Positions 44,974-54,520 of a stretch of 64,000 nucleotides of DNA are shown here, one piece after another. The DNA is from Cronobacter muytjensii ATCC 51329 (lineage in GTDB: Bacteria; Pseudomonadota; Gammaproteobacteria; Enterobacterales; Enterobacteriaceae), in contig NZ_CP012268.1 in assembly GCF_001277195.1 (NCBI RefSeq), forward strand, positions 248,001 to 312,000, written 5' to 3'. The notes under the pieces were generated by a model. The model worked only from the letters and a program-made list of their open reading frames with translations, had not been told where the DNA came from and did not search any database. Within the stretch, counting starts at the first letter, position 1, and each line of letters begins with the position of its first letter. A program made the position numbers and the translations under genes.

Positions 44974-46476
44974 ATGCATAACGATAATCACCAGGAAATC
45001 CTGCGAACGGAAGGCTTAAGCAAAACGTTTCCTGGCGTAAAGGCGCTCGACCATGTCGATTTCAGCCTGCGGCGCGGGGAAATTATGGCGCTGCTGGGGG
45101 AAAACGGCGCCGGCAAATCGACGCTGATTAAAGCGCTCACCGGCGTCTATCAGCCTGACGGCGGCACGATTTATCTCGGCGGCGAGGCGGTGCGGCCGCG
45201 CAACACCGCGCACGCGCAGCAGCTCGGCATCGGCACCGTTTACCAGGAGGTTAACCTGCTGCCTAATATGTCGGTGGCCGATAACCTCTTTATCGGTCGC
45301 GAGCCGCGCCGCTTTGGCCTGCTGCGTCGCAGGGAGATGGAAAAGCGCGCCACGGCGCTGCTCGAATCTTATGGTTTTCATCTCGACGTGCGCGAACCGC
45401 TCAACCGCTTTTCGGTCGCGATGCAGCAGATCGTCGCTATCTGTCGCGCGATCGATCTCTCGGCGCGCGTATTGATCCTCGATGAACCCACCGCGAGCCT
45501 CGATGCCAAAGAGGTCGAAATGCTCTTTACCCTGATGCGCCAGTTGCGCGCGCAGGGCGTCAGCCTGGTGTTCGTCACCCACTTTCTCGATCAGGTTTAT
45601 GAAGTCACCGATCGCATCACGGTGCTGCGCAACGGAAAATTTGTCGGCACGCGGGAGACCGCCGAGCTGCCGCAAATCGAGCTGGTGAAAATGATGCTTG
45701 GACGTGAGCTGGAAAGTAACGCTCTCCAGCGCGCCGGTCGCACGCTGCTTAGCGAAAAACCGGTCGCCGCGTTCCAGGATTACGGTAAAAAAGGCGTCAT
45801 CGCGCCGTTTTCGCTGGAGGTTCGTCCCGGTGAGATCGTGGGCCTGGCGGGACTGCTCGGTTCCGGGCGCACCGAAACCGCCGAAGTGATCTTCGGCATT
45901 CACCCGGCGGACAGCGGCACCGCTACCATCAAAGGTAAACCGCAGACGCTGCGCTCGCCGCAGCAGGCGTCGCGGCTTGGCATCGGTTTCTGCCCGGAGG
46001 ATCGTAAAACGGATGGGATCATCGGCGCCGCCTCGGTGCGTGAAAACATCATTCTGGCGCTTCAGGCCCAGCGCGGCTGGCTGCGCCCGATCCCACGGCG
46101 CGAACAGGATGAGATCGCCGCGCGGTTTATTCGCCAGCTCGGCATTCGTACTCCAGGGCCGGAACAGCCCATCGAATTGCTCTCCGGCGGCAACCAGCAG
46201 AAGGTTCTGCTGTCGCGCTGGCTGCTGACAAAACCGCAATTTCTCATCCTTGATGAGCCGACGCGCGGCATTGACGTTGGCGCGCACGCAGAGATTATCC
46301 GGCTTATCGAAACGCTCTGCGCCGACGGGCTGGCGCTGCTGGTTATCTCGTCGGAGCTCGAAGAACTGGTGGGCTACGCCGACCGGGTGATTATTCTGCG
46401 CGACCGCCAGCAGGTGGCGGAGATCCCGCTCGGGGAGCTCTCGGTTGGCGCCATTATGAATGCCATTGCGGCATAA
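44974..46476 (+). CDS. ytfR: YtfR, galactofuranose ABC transporter ATPase (double-domain)
   Basis: 500 residues with two ABC domains as in the ribose/galactose carbohydrate group. N-terminal domain: Walker A GENGAGKST (42-50), Walker B ILDEPTASLDA. C-terminal domain: a degenerate P-loop GLLGSGRTE, signature LSGGNQQKV near 400 and LILDEPTRGIDVGAH. Powers galactofuranose import. RBS GGAGAG. Confidence 0.97.
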   Translation: MHNDNHQEILRTEGLSKTFPGVKALDHVDFSLRRGEIMALLGENGAGKSTLIKALTGVYQPDGGTIYLGGEAVRPRNTAHAQQLGIGTVYQEVNLLPNMSVADNLFIGREPRRFGLLRRREMEKRATALLESYGFHLDVREPLNRFSVAMQQIVAICRAIDLSARVLILDEPTASLDAKEVEMLFTLMRQLRAQGVSLVFVTHFLDQVYEVTDRITVLRNGKFVGTRETAELPQIELVKMMLGRELESNALQRAGRTLLSEKPVAAFQDYGKKGVIAPFSLEVRPGEIVGLAGLLGSGRTETAEVIFGIHPADSGTATIKGKPQTLRSPQQASRLGIGFCPEDRKTDGIIGAASVRENIILALQAQRGWLRPIPRREQDEIAARFIRQLGIRTPGPEQPIELLSGGNQQKVLLSRWLLTKPQFLILDEPTRGIDVGAHAEIIRLIETLCADGLALLVISSELEELVGYADRVIILRDRQQVAEIPLGELSVGAIMNAIAA

Positions 46477-46489
46477 GGAGCAACGCGTG

Positions 46490-47512
46490 ATGTCTCGTTC
46501 ATTACCGGAAACGGGAGCGCCGAAGCGCCGCTGGCGGTGGCCGCCCGGCATGCCGCAACTCGCGGCGCTGCTGCTGGTGCTGCTGGTTGATGGCCTAGTG
46601 GCCGATCACTTCTTCCAGATAGTTTTACAGGACGGGCGACTTTTCGGCAGCCCGATAGATATCCTCAACCGCGCCGCCCCCGTGGCGCTGCTCGCTATCG
46701 GCATGACGCTGGTGATAGCTACCGGCGGCATCGATCTTTCCGTCGGCGCCGTCATGGCGATAGCGGGCGCGACCGCCGCGACGCTCACGGTGCAAGGGCA
46801 CAGCCTAGCGGTGGTTATCCTGGCCGCGCTCGGCGTCGGCGTGCTGGCGGGGCTGTGGAACGGCATTCTGGTCGCCGTACTGAAAATCCAGCCGTTTGTG
46901 GCGACGCTGATCCTGATGGTCGCGGGGCGCGGCGTGGCGCAGCTCATTACCTCCGGGCAGATCGTCACCTTTGATTCGCCGTCGCTCGCCTGGCTTGGCA
47001 GCGGCTCGCTGCTGCTCTTCCCCACGCCGGTCATCATCGCGCTGGTGACGCTGCTGGCGTTCTGGCTCTTCACCCGTAAAACCGCGCTCGGCATGTTTAT
47101 TGAAGCGGTAGGGATTAACATTCGCGCCGCGAAAAACGCGGGCGTCAGTACCCGGCTTATCGTCATGCTCACCTATATGCTGAGCGGGCTGTGCGCGGCT
47201 ATCGCCGGGATTATCGTCACGGCGGATATTCGCGGCGCGGACGCCAACAATGCCGGGCTGTGGCTTGAGCTTGACGCCATTCTGGCGGTGGTGATTGGCG
47301 GCGCGTCGCTGATGGGCGGGCGCTTTAATCTGGCGCTGTCGGTCGTCGGCGCGCTGATTATTCAGGGGATGAATACAGGGATTCTGTTATCCGGCTTCCC
47401 GCCGGAGCTGAACCAGGTGGTGAAAGCCGTCGTGGTGCTCTGCGTGCTGATTGTCCAGTCGCCGTGGTTTATTGGTCTGATTAAAGGAGTGCGCCGCCAT
47501 GATAAAACGTAA
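46490..47512 (+). CDS. ytfT: YtfT, galactofuranose ABC transporter permease
   Basis: 340 residues from the ATG at 46490, preceded by AAGGAG (a GTG one codon earlier is possible). About 8-10 hydrophobic segments of the RbsC/BPD_transp_2 family, with the family motif IDLSVGAVMAIAGATAA and ELDAILAVVIGGASLMGGRFNL. Overlaps yjfF by 14 bases. Confidence 0.95.
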   Translation: MSRSLPETGAPKRRWRWPPGMPQLAALLLVLLVDGLVADHFFQIVLQDGRLFGSPIDILNRAAPVALLAIGMTLVIATGGIDLSVGAVMAIAGATAATLTVQGHSLAVVILAALGVGVLAGLWNGILVAVLKIQPFVATLILMVAGRGVAQLITSGQIVTFDSPSLAWLGSGSLLLFPTPVIIALVTLLAFWLFTRKTALGMFIEAVGINIRAAKNAGVSTRLIVMLTYMLSGLCAAIAGIIVTADIRGADANNAGLWLELDAILAVVIGGASLMGGRFNLALSVVGALIIQGMNTGILLSGFPPELNQVVKAVVVLCVLIVQSPWFIGLIKGVRRHDKT

Positions 47513-48488
47513 CCTGCCGCTCACTATCACGCTGGCGGTGTTTGTGCTCGGCTACTTCTACTGCCTGACGCAGTTTCCGGGGTTCGCCTCGACGCGCGTG
47601 ATCTGCAATATCCTGACTGATAACGCCTTTCTCGGGATCATCGCGGTCGGCATGACGTTTGTGATCCTCTCCGGCGGTATCGATCTGTCGGTCGGCTCGG
47701 TGATCGCGTTTACCGGGGTGTTTCTCGCCAAGGCGATCGGCTTCTGGGGCATGTCGCCACTGGTGGCGTTTCCGCTGATCCTGATGATGGGTTGCGCGTT
47801 CGGCGCGCTGATGGGCTGGCTTATCGACGCGCTCAAAATTCCGGCGTTCATCATCACGCTCGCAGGCATGTTCTTTCTGCGCGGCGTCAGTTATCTGGTT
47901 TCTGAGGAATCTCTCCCGATTAACCACCCGATCTACGACACGCTCTCAAGTCTCGCCTGGAAAATACCGGGCGGCGGACGGCTCAGCGCGATGGGGCTGT
48001 TGATGCTCGGCGTGGTGATTATCGGGATTTTCCTCGCGCACCGCACCCGCTTCGGCAACCAGGTTTATGCCATCGGCGGCAGCGCCACTTCCGCGAATCT
48101 GATGGGGATCTCGACCCGCAGCGTCACGGTGCGTATCTATATGCTCTCAACCGGCCTTGCCACGCTCGCGGGCATTGTCTTCTCCGTTTACACCTCGGCG
48201 GGTTATGCGCTGGCGGGCGTGGGCGTTGAACTCGACGCCATCGCCTCGGTAGTGATTGGCGGCACGCTGCTCTCAGGCGGCGTCGGCACGGTGCTCGGCA
48301 CGCTGTTCGGCGTGGCAATCCAGGGGCTTATCCAGACCTATATTAATTTCGACGGTACATTAAGCTCCTGGTGGACCAAAATCGCCATCGGCCTGCTGCT
48401 GTTTATTTTTATCGCGTTGCAACGCGGGCTGACGGTACTGTGGGAACGCCGACAGAGCGCTGAAGTGACACGTGTGACGCCGCACTAA
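47499..48488 (+). CDS. yjfF: YjfF, galactofuranose ABC transporter permease
   Basis: 329 residues, RbsC-like permease paralogous to YtfT: GGIDLSVGSVIAFTGVFLAKA, AIGGSATSANLMGISTRSV, ELDAIASVVIGGTLLSGGVGTVLGTL. Partner of YtfT. Last gene of the ytfQRT-yjfF operon. Confidence 0.96.
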   Translation: MIKRNLPLTITLAVFVLGYFYCLTQFPGFASTRVICNILTDNAFLGIIAVGMTFVILSGGIDLSVGSVIAFTGVFLAKAIGFWGMSPLVAFPLILMMGCAFGALMGWLIDALKIPAFIITLAGMFFLRGVSYLVSEESLPINHPIYDTLSSLAWKIPGGGRLSAMGLLMLGVVIIGIFLAHRTRFGNQVYAIGGSATSANLMGISTRSVTVRIYMLSTGLATLAGIVFSVYTSAGYALAGVGVELDAIASVVIGGTLLSGGVGTVLGTLFGVAIQGLIQTYINFDGTLSSWWTKIAIGLLLFIFIALQRGLTVLWERRQSAEVTRVTPH

Positions 48489-48525
48489 CTTTTCAGATAT
48501 AAGATCTTGATCTGACTGAACTGTC

Positions 48526-48552
48526 TAAACTTCCCCCGGTCATTGCCGATAG
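48526..48552 (+). promoter_or_regulatory. Sigma-28 (FliA) promoter of the fourth chemoreceptor
   Basis: TAAA (48526-48529), 15 bases, GCCGATAG (48545-48552); the start codon is 47 bases on. Confidence 0.9.
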
Positions 48553-48598
48553 TTTTTTATTCAATGGAATAAGCTATCGCGATTACCGGGACCCCACC

Positions 48599-50164
48599 AT
48601 GTTGAGAAATCTCTCTATCCGTACTGGGCTGCTGACGCTGTTGGCGGTCATGGCTTTTCTGCTTCTGCTCGTGAGCGCCATGGGCATTTATTCACTCACA
48701 CAAAGTTCTGCGTCCTTACAGCGCATTAACGCGTTGCAGGGCGAAAAAATGATGCGTCTGAACGAAGGCTATACGCTGCTGTTGCGCGCGCGTAACGAGG
48801 CGGGGCAGGCGGTGCGCCTGATGGAAATCGGCATGGTGGATGACGCGGCGACGTCGATTAAAACGATCGCGGGCGAGCTGGTCAGCGGCCAGCAACTGCT
48901 GAAAACGGTACTCACCAGCGATGTGGACGACGAACAGGGTGCGCTGTTGCTGAGCAAACTCAACCAGAGCTTCAACGCGCTGAACAGCCAGGGGCTCGCG
49001 CCGATGATGGCCGCGCTCAACAAGCAAAGCCCGGACGATTATTACGATCTGCTCGGCAATGGGCTTATCCCGCTCACCCGCGCGTTTGATAACGATGTAC
49101 ACGCGTTCCAGCGCTGGGGCGAGGCGCGCGGCAGCCGGGAAGTGGAGCGCGTACTGGCGCAAAAACAGGTGATGCTGGCGCTGATAGGGCTGGTGGCGCT
49201 GCTTACCGCCGCGATGATGACGCTGGTCTGGCTGGCGCTGCGCCATCTGCTGTTAAAGCCGCTGGCGCAGTCTGTAGAACAGCTGGAACACGTGGCGGCG
49301 GGCGATTTAACCCGCGCCCTGACCGCCAGCAGTAATAACGAGCTGGGGCGTCTGGTCAGCGCTATCGAAACCATGCGTTTGTCACTCGCCGGGTCGGTAA
49401 TGCGCGTGCGCGACGCCAGCGCGCAGATAGACACCGGCAGCCGCGAGCTGGCGGCGGGCAACGTCGATCTGGCCCAGCGCACCGAATCCACCGCCACGTC
49501 GCTTGAGCAGACGGCGGCGAGTATGGAGCAGATCACCGCGACGGTGAAACAGAACGCCGATAACGCCGGGATGGCGCACCAGCTGGCGAAAGCGGTCTCC
49601 GAGACTGCCGATCGCGGCAGCGAGATGGTGTGTTATGTCATTGAGAAAATGCGTGATATTTCCGGCAGTTCAAACCGTATCGGCGACATTCTGAGCGTGA
49701 TTGACGCCATCGCCTTCCAGACCAATATCCTGGCGCTGAACGCGGCGGTGGAAGCCGCGCGCGCGGGCGAGCAGGGGCGCGGCTTTGCGGTGGTGGCCGG
49801 CGAAGTGCGCACGCTCGCCAGCCGCAGCGCCGAGGCGGCTAAAGAAATTCGCACGCTGATCAGTAATTCGCAAAGCCAGGTAGGCGAGGGCAGCGAGCTG
49901 GCCCAGCAGGCCGGGGAGACAATGGATGAGATAGCCGAAGAAGTGTTGCGAATGACGAAGCTGGTGCGCGAGATAGCCGATGCGTCGCTGGAGCAGAGTC
50001 GCGGCATTGAGCAAGTGAATATCGCGGTGAGCCAGATGGACGAAACCGCCCAGCAGAACGCGGCGCTGGTGCAGCAATCTTCCGCTGCGACCCGCTCGCT
50101 GGAAGAGCAGGCGCAGCAACTGGTGGAAGCGATGGCCTCTTTCCGGTTGCAGACGGTACAGTAA
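48599..50164 (+). CDS. Methyl-accepting chemotaxis protein, Tar-like
   Basis: 521 residues. TM1 about 10-32, periplasmic four-helix-bundle domain (about 35-185, INALQGEKMMRLNEGYTLLLRARNEAGQAVRLM), TM2 about 190-212 (ALIGLVALLTAAMMTLVWLALR), HAMP, and signalling domain with FQTNILALNAAVEAARAGEQGRGFAVVAGEVR. The C-terminus SFRLQTVQ has no NWETF motif. Inserted between yjfF and fbp, which are neighbours in E. coli. Confidence 0.94.
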   Translation: MLRNLSIRTGLLTLLAVMAFLLLLVSAMGIYSLTQSSASLQRINALQGEKMMRLNEGYTLLLRARNEAGQAVRLMEIGMVDDAATSIKTIAGELVSGQQLLKTVLTSDVDDEQGALLLSKLNQSFNALNSQGLAPMMAALNKQSPDDYYDLLGNGLIPLTRAFDNDVHAFQRWGEARGSREVERVLAQKQVMLALIGLVALLTAAMMTLVWLALRHLLLKPLAQSVEQLEHVAAGDLTRALTASSNNELGRLVSAIETMRLSLAGSVMRVRDASAQIDTGSRELAAGNVDLAQRTESTATSLEQTAASMEQITATVKQNADNAGMAHQLAKAVSETADRGSEMVCYVIEKMRDISGSSNRIGDILSVIDAIAFQTNILALNAAVEAARAGEQGRGFAVVAGEVRTLASRSAEAAKEIRTLISNSQSQVGEGSELAQQAGETMDEIAEEVLRMTKLVREIADASLEQSRGIEQVNIAVSQMDETAQQNAALVQQSSAATRSLEEQAQQLVEAMASFRLQTVQ

Positions 50165-50326
50165 TATTGCGGCGTTTGCGGCGAAGCAGGCGGCAGGGCG
50201 GGGCGGTCAATAATGTGGTCGGTGCGCTGCGCTGACCCGCCTTACGAAAAAGGGCAGATAAAGGGGTTGTGGAGCACGTACGCAAAGCGCACCCGCCGTT
50301 TATGCCGTTTCCCACGGTTCTCCATC

Positions 50327-50360
50327 AACAACAAAGGCAGCCGTGGCTGCCTTTGTTGTT
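50327..50360. terminator. Long perfect hairpin after fbp
   Basis: 16-bp perfect stem AACAACAAAGGCAGCC / GGCTGCCTTTGTTGTT with a 2-base spacer. Read on the minus strand it follows fbp by 16 bases. The T-rich arm makes it a likely terminator for both fbp and the chemoreceptor. Confidence 0.85.
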
Positions 50361-50376
50361 ACCGCTCAACGCGCGC

Positions 50377-51375
50377 TTACGCGTCCGGGAATTCGCGGAT
50401 AAACCGCTCGACGTCATTTACCATCTGTTCGGTGCCGACGAAGAACGGACGGCGCTGGTGCAGGCTGTCCGGCTTGATGTCCAGAATACGCTGTTTGCCG
50501 TCGCTCGCTTTACCGCCCGCCTGTTCGGCCAGGAACGCCATCGGGTTGCATTCATACAGCAGGCGCAGCTTGCCTTCCGGGTGGCTCGCGGTGCTCGGGT
50601 AGAGGTAAATACCCCCTTTCAGCAGGTTACGGTGAAAATCCGCCACCAGCGAACCGATATAGCGCGAGGTATACGGGCGCTGAGTCGCTTTGTCCTCTTC
50701 CTGGCAATATTTAATGTACTTCTTCACGCCCATCGGGAATTTAATGTAGTTCCCTTCGTTAATGGAGTACGTATTGCCGCTGGCCGGGAAGCGCATACGT
50801 TCCTGACACAGGCAGAACACGCCGAGCGACGGATCGTAGGTAAACGCGTGCACGCCGCATCCGGTGGTATAGACCAGCATTGTGGAGGAGCCGTAGACCA
50901 CGTAGCCTGCGGCGACCTGCTGGCTGCCAGGCTGCAGGAAATCTTCCATCGTTACCGGCGTGCCGACCGGCGTCACGCGACGGTAAATAGAGAAAATGGT
51001 GCCGACAGAAACGTTAACGTCAATGTTGGAAGAGCCGTCCAGCGGGTCCATCAGTACGACGTACTTCGCATGTTCGCAGCCTTCGAAAACCACGATTTCG
51101 TCCTCTTCTTCGGAGGCGATGCCCGCCACGATATCGCGTGCCTTAAGCGCGGCTTTCAGCTTTTCATTGGCGAACAGATCGAGTTTTTGCTGCGTCTCGC
51201 CCTGCACGTTTTCGACGCCGCTGGCACCCAGGATATCGACCAGACCGGCCTTATTGATATCGCGGTGGATGATCTTCGCGCCAAGCTTTATTGCCGACAG
51301 CAGCGCCGTCAGTTCCCCGGTGGCGTGAGAAAATTCGTGCTGCTTTTCAACAATAAATTCACCTAACGTTTTCAT
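50377..51375 (-). CDS. fbp: Class 1 fructose-1,6-bisphosphatase
   Basis: 332 residues from the ATG at 51373-51375 (MKTLGEFIVEKQHEFSHATGELTALLSAIKLGAKIIHRDI), exactly the E. coli length. Metal and substrate residues lie in VAGIASEEEDEIVVFEG and VLMDPLDGSSNIDVNVSVGTIFSIYRR, and GGIYLYPSTASHPEGKLRLLYECNPMAF. Dephosphorylates fructose-1,6-bisphosphate in gluconeogenesis; inhibited by AMP in this class. Divergent from mpl. Confidence 0.98.
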   Translation of the reverse strand: MKTLGEFIVEKQHEFSHATGELTALLSAIKLGAKIIHRDINKAGLVDILGASGVENVQGETQQKLDLFANEKLKAALKARDIVAGIASEEEDEIVVFEGCEHAKYVVLMDPLDGSSNIDVNVSVGTIFSIYRRVTPVGTPVTMEDFLQPGSQQVAAGYVVYGSSTMLVYTTGCGVHAFTYDPSLGVFCLCQERMRFPASGNTYSINEGNYIKFPMGVKKYIKYCQEEDKATQRPYTSRYIGSLVADFHRNLLKGGIYLYPSTASHPEGKLRLLYECNPMAFLAEQAGGKASDGKQRILDIKPDSLHQRRPFFVGTEQMVNDVERFIREFPDA

Positions 51376-51550
51376 AACACTTTCCCTGCATCCTGAAGTT
51401 GAGTAAAGCGATCGCAACAATCTTAACAAAGATTCAAATTGTAGCGCACAGGTGAATCGCGCCAGCAAAATGCGGATTATCCTGAAATGCATTTATTCGC
51501 CCCGCTGCATACAGGTAGAATGTCCCCCAGTTTTAATAAGGACTGTACCT

Positions 51551-52930
51551 ATGCGTATTCATATACTGGGAATTTGCGGCACATTTATGGGCGGCGTGGC
51601 GATGCTGGCGCGCTCGCTGGGTCATGAAGTGACGGGCTCGGACGCCAACGTCTATCCGCCGATGAGCACCCTGCTGGAAAAGCAAGGGATCGACCTGATT
51701 CAGGGCTATGACGCCTCGCAACTGGAGCCGCGCCCGGATCTGGTCGTGATTGGCAACGCCATGACCCGCGGCAACCCGTGCGTCGAGGCGGTGCTGGAGC
51801 AGGGCATTCCTTATATGTCCGGCCCGCAATGGCTGCACGATTTCGTCCTGCGCGACCGCTGGGTTGTGGCGGTGGCGGGCACCCACGGGAAAACCACGAC
51901 GGCAGGCATGGCGACCTGGATTCTGGAAGCCTGCGGCTACAAGCCTGGCTTCGTTATCGGCGGCGTGCCGGGCAATTTCGATGTCTCCGCGCGCCTCGGC
52001 GACAGTTCGTTTTTTGTTATCGAAGCGGATGAATATGACTGCGCGTTCTTTGATAAACGCTCCAAGTTTGTTCACTACGCGCCGCGCACGCTGGTGCTGA
52101 ACAACCTTGAATTCGACCATGCTGATATCTTTGACGATCTCAAAGCTATCCAGAAGCAGTTCCACCATCTGGTGCGCATCGTGCCGGGGCAGGGAAAAAT
52201 CATCTGGCCGGAAAACGACGTCAACCTTAAACAGGTGATGGCGATGGGCTGCTGGAGCGAGCAGGAGCAGCTCGGCGAGCAGGGCCGCTGGCAGGCGAAA
52301 AAACTCACCAACGATGCCTCGAAATGGGAAGTGTGGCTGGACGGCGAATGCGTGGGCCAGGTGGAATGGCAACTGGTGGGCGAGCACAACATGCAAAACG
52401 GCCTGGCCGCCATCGCCGCGGCGCGCCATGTGGGCGTGACGCCGGCTGACGCCGCCCAGGCGCTCGGCGCGTTTGTCAACGCGCGTCGTCGCCTTGAGCT
52501 GCGCGGCGAGGCCAACGGCGTCACCGTGTATGACGATTTTGCGCACCACCCGACGGCGATTCTCGCGACGCTTGCTGCGCTCCGCGGCAAAGTGGGCGGC
52601 ACCGCGCGCATCATCGCTGTGCTGGAGCCGCGCTCCAACACCATGAAAATGGGCGTCTGCAAAGACGATCTCGCGCCGTCGCTCGGTCGCGCTGATGAAG
52701 TGTTCCTGTTCCAGCCGCACCATATTCCGTGGCAGGTGGCGGAGGTGGCGGACGCCTGCATTCAGCCCGCCCACTGGAGCGCTGACATCGACACGCTGGT
52801 AGAGATGATTGTTAAAACCGCGCAGCCGGGCGATCACATTCTGGTGATGAGCAATGGCGGGTTCGGCGGCATTCATCAGAAACTGCTGGACGCGCTGTCG
52901 AAAAAAGCTGAACAGGCGCAGACGCATTGA
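51551..52930 (+). CDS. mpl: Mpl, UDP-N-acetylmuramate:L-alanyl-gamma-D-glutamyl-meso-diaminopimelate ligase
   Basis: 459 residues from the ATG at 51551. Mur-ligase architecture: N-terminal Rossmann domain (MRIHILGICGTFMGGVAMLARSLGHEVTGSD), central ATPase with P-loop GTHGKTTT at 110-117 and EADEYDCAFFDKRSKF, and a C-terminal domain (RRRLELRGEANGVTVYDDFAHHPTA). Joins recycled murein tripeptide to UDP-MurNAc. The ATG has only a weak RBS (AAGGACTG). Confidence 0.98.
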   Translation: MRIHILGICGTFMGGVAMLARSLGHEVTGSDANVYPPMSTLLEKQGIDLIQGYDASQLEPRPDLVVIGNAMTRGNPCVEAVLEQGIPYMSGPQWLHDFVLRDRWVVAVAGTHGKTTTAGMATWILEACGYKPGFVIGGVPGNFDVSARLGDSSFFVIEADEYDCAFFDKRSKFVHYAPRTLVLNNLEFDHADIFDDLKAIQKQFHHLVRIVPGQGKIIWPENDVNLKQVMAMGCWSEQEQLGEQGRWQAKKLTNDASKWEVWLDGECVGQVEWQLVGEHNMQNGLAAIAAARHVGVTPADAAQALGAFVNARRRLELRGEANGVTVYDDFAHHPTAILATLAALRGKVGGTARIIAVLEPRSNTMKMGVCKDDLAPSLGRADEVFLFQPHHIPWQVAEVADACIQPAHWSADIDTLVEMIVKTAQPGDHILVMSNGGFGGIHQKLLDALSKKAEQAQTH

Positions 52931-52946
52931 GCCGTTTTCGCTGATA

Positions 52947-52976
52947 AAAAAAGCCTCCGCATGCGGAGGCTTTTTT
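52947..52976. terminator. Bidirectional terminator between mpl and the DUF4432 gene
   Basis: 14-bp perfect stem AAAAAAGCCTCCGC / GCGGAGGCTTTTTT with AT between the arms. Confidence 0.95.
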
Positions 52977-52987
52977 ACAGGCAACGA

Positions 52988-54196
52988 TCACTCTTTGGCG
53001 ATCGGCGTCTCTTCCTGGAGGGGCTTTTTATCCCCCTGAATCTCGGCCACGCGTTTTTCCACTTCCGACACCTGCTGCGCGTTATGCAGCAGCGTATAGG
53101 TCAGCTCAAAGCGCGTGCTCTCGCCAGGGGCAAGCTGTTTCACGCGTTTCTGCTCGCGCTCAATCGTCACCGGGTAGGCGTAGCTGGTGCCGGGCTCAAT
53201 GCCTGTGACATAGCCCTGTTTCAGCGTGTCGGTGTTTTTCCACAGCGTCAGCACCGGCAGCTGTTTCAGGTTAAAGCTCATCGCCGCCCCTTTATCGCCC
53301 GCTTTGTTCACCACGGCGGCGACGGTCTGCTGGCTGGCGTCGCCGAGCGGCGTCAGGTTAAACACCATTTCGTCAAAGCCTTTGGTCGGCCCGCTATAGG
53401 TGTTCCAGCCGTTCAGGCCGCCTTTGGCGTAGTCATTAAACGGGCTGACTTTTTCCACCGGGGCGATAAAGCGCGAGCCCTCTTCCAGAATCGGCTGGCC
53501 GAAGTTGCTGTGATAGATTATCTGGTAGTCGTGCGGGTAATCCGCGTGGTTAGTCAGCACATCGTTCAGGCTGAAGCTGTTGCTGCCCGGCACGTAGCGC
53601 AGTTCGGTCAGCGTCTGCAAATCGGCTTTCTTGAACGTGCTCTCTTTGAGCAGCCCGCGCACTTTGATTTCATACGGCGCTTTCTCGCTCACTTCCACTT
53701 CCACACGCGAGGCGGGCGTGTTGCCCGCTTTGCCGTGCAGCGTGTACAGCTGACCGTCAGCAGTGGTCGGATGGCCGGTCCATTCATAGCCGCAGCGCAC
53801 CATCATCTCGTTGAAGCCTTCCAGCCAGCCGAGCCCGTTGCGGCTTTCCAGATTAATAAACGCCGGGTTCACCACCTCTTTTACCGGCGAATCCCAGCCC
53901 ATGCGCACGCCAAACCCGTCGGCGCGCAGCAGGTTCATGCCGCGCGTCGGGCTTAAGACAATAGTCAGACCGTCTTTGCTGGTAATAGTGATGATTTTGC
54001 TGCCTTCCTGTTTGCCGCCGTGCAGCACTTTCTGCTCAATGCTGAACGGCGCGCCCTGTAACTTCAGCTTTTGACTGCTGATTTGCCAGTTTCCTTTCTC
54101 GACGCCCTGTTCAGCATCGGTCAGCACCCAGGTTTGCGCGCTCGCCTGGGCGCAAATCAGCAGGGCAAGCGGGGTAAGCCATACGATTTTGTTCAT
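52988..54196 (-). CDS. Periplasmic DUF4432 aldose-1-epimerase-like protein
   Basis: 402 residues with signal peptide MNKIVWLTPLALLICAQASA. The mature part resembles DUF4432, a branch of the galactose-mutarotase fold: LSPTRGMNLLRADGFGVRMGWDSPVKEVVNP, WLEGFNEMMVRCGYEWTGHP, VLTNHADYPHDYQIIYHSNFGQPILEEGSRFIAP, and GIEPGTSYAYPVTIEREQKRVKQLAPGES. Most DUF4432 proteins are cytoplasmic; here export suggests action on a periplasmic sugar. The substrate is unknown. It separates mpl from darP, adjacent in E. coli. RBS AAAGGACG. Confidence 0.85.
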   Translation of the reverse strand: MNKIVWLTPLALLICAQASAQTWVLTDAEQGVEKGNWQISSQKLKLQGAPFSIEQKVLHGGKQEGSKIITITSKDGLTIVLSPTRGMNLLRADGFGVRMGWDSPVKEVVNPAFINLESRNGLGWLEGFNEMMVRCGYEWTGHPTTADGQLYTLHGKAGNTPASRVEVEVSEKAPYEIKVRGLLKESTFKKADLQTLTELRYVPGSNSFSLNDVLTNHADYPHDYQIIYHSNFGQPILEEGSRFIAPVEKVSPFNDYAKGGLNGWNTYSGPTKGFDEMVFNLTPLGDASQQTVAAVVNKAGDKGAAMSFNLKQLPVLTLWKNTDTLKQGYVTGIEPGTSYAYPVTIEREQKRVKQLAPGESTRFELTYTLLHNAQQVSEVEKRVAEIQGDKKPLQEETPIAKE

Positions 54197-54261
54197 CTTT
54201 TCGTCCTTTTAGCTGAATCGATTTTTGTTTTGCTCATGCAGCCTGGCGTATCGGTTGAAAA

Positions 54262-54279
54262 GAAAACGTGATCGTTTTC
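54262..54279. promoter_or_regulatory. Inverted repeat in the DUF4432 promoter region
   Basis: GAAAACG-TGAT-CGTTTTC (7-4-7, perfect), 66 bases ahead of the start of the DUF4432 gene. A candidate operator for a LacI/GntR-like regulator, unassigned. The 324-base gap 54197-54520 is otherwise AT-rich and contains only this and the darP terminator. Confidence 0.45.
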
Positions 54280-54477
54280 AGCTGTCCAAAAAAAGCTGTT
54301 TTTTACACGGTTAACTGTGATTGGTGTGGCGTTTACTGCGAAAATGTATTGAATTTCGTGTTTGAAAATGTGAAGGGATGCAATTTTAGCTTTAACGATT
54401 CAGCTAATGCGTGTCGATAAAATGACGGTGTGTAAAATCGCCGCTGACGCTGCGGTAAAGCATCAATAAAAGAAATG

Positions 54478-54511
54478 GAAAACAGAAAAACAGCTCAGGC
54501 AGCGCCTGAGC
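54478..54511 (-). terminator. Terminator after darP
   Basis: On the minus strand GCTCAGGC-GCT-GCCTGAGC (54493-54511) is followed by TGTTTTTCTGTTTT. Confidence 0.9.
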
Positions 54512-54520
54512 CGCGGGGAA

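Noticed and set aside
45016..46551. Long open frame on the minus strand opposite ytfR
   Set aside because: Mirror of a high-GC gene with biased third positions; no recognisable domain.
51533..52984. Long open frame on the minus strand opposite mpl
   Set aside because: The plus-strand Mpl has complete Mur-ligase motifs; the antisense frame has none.
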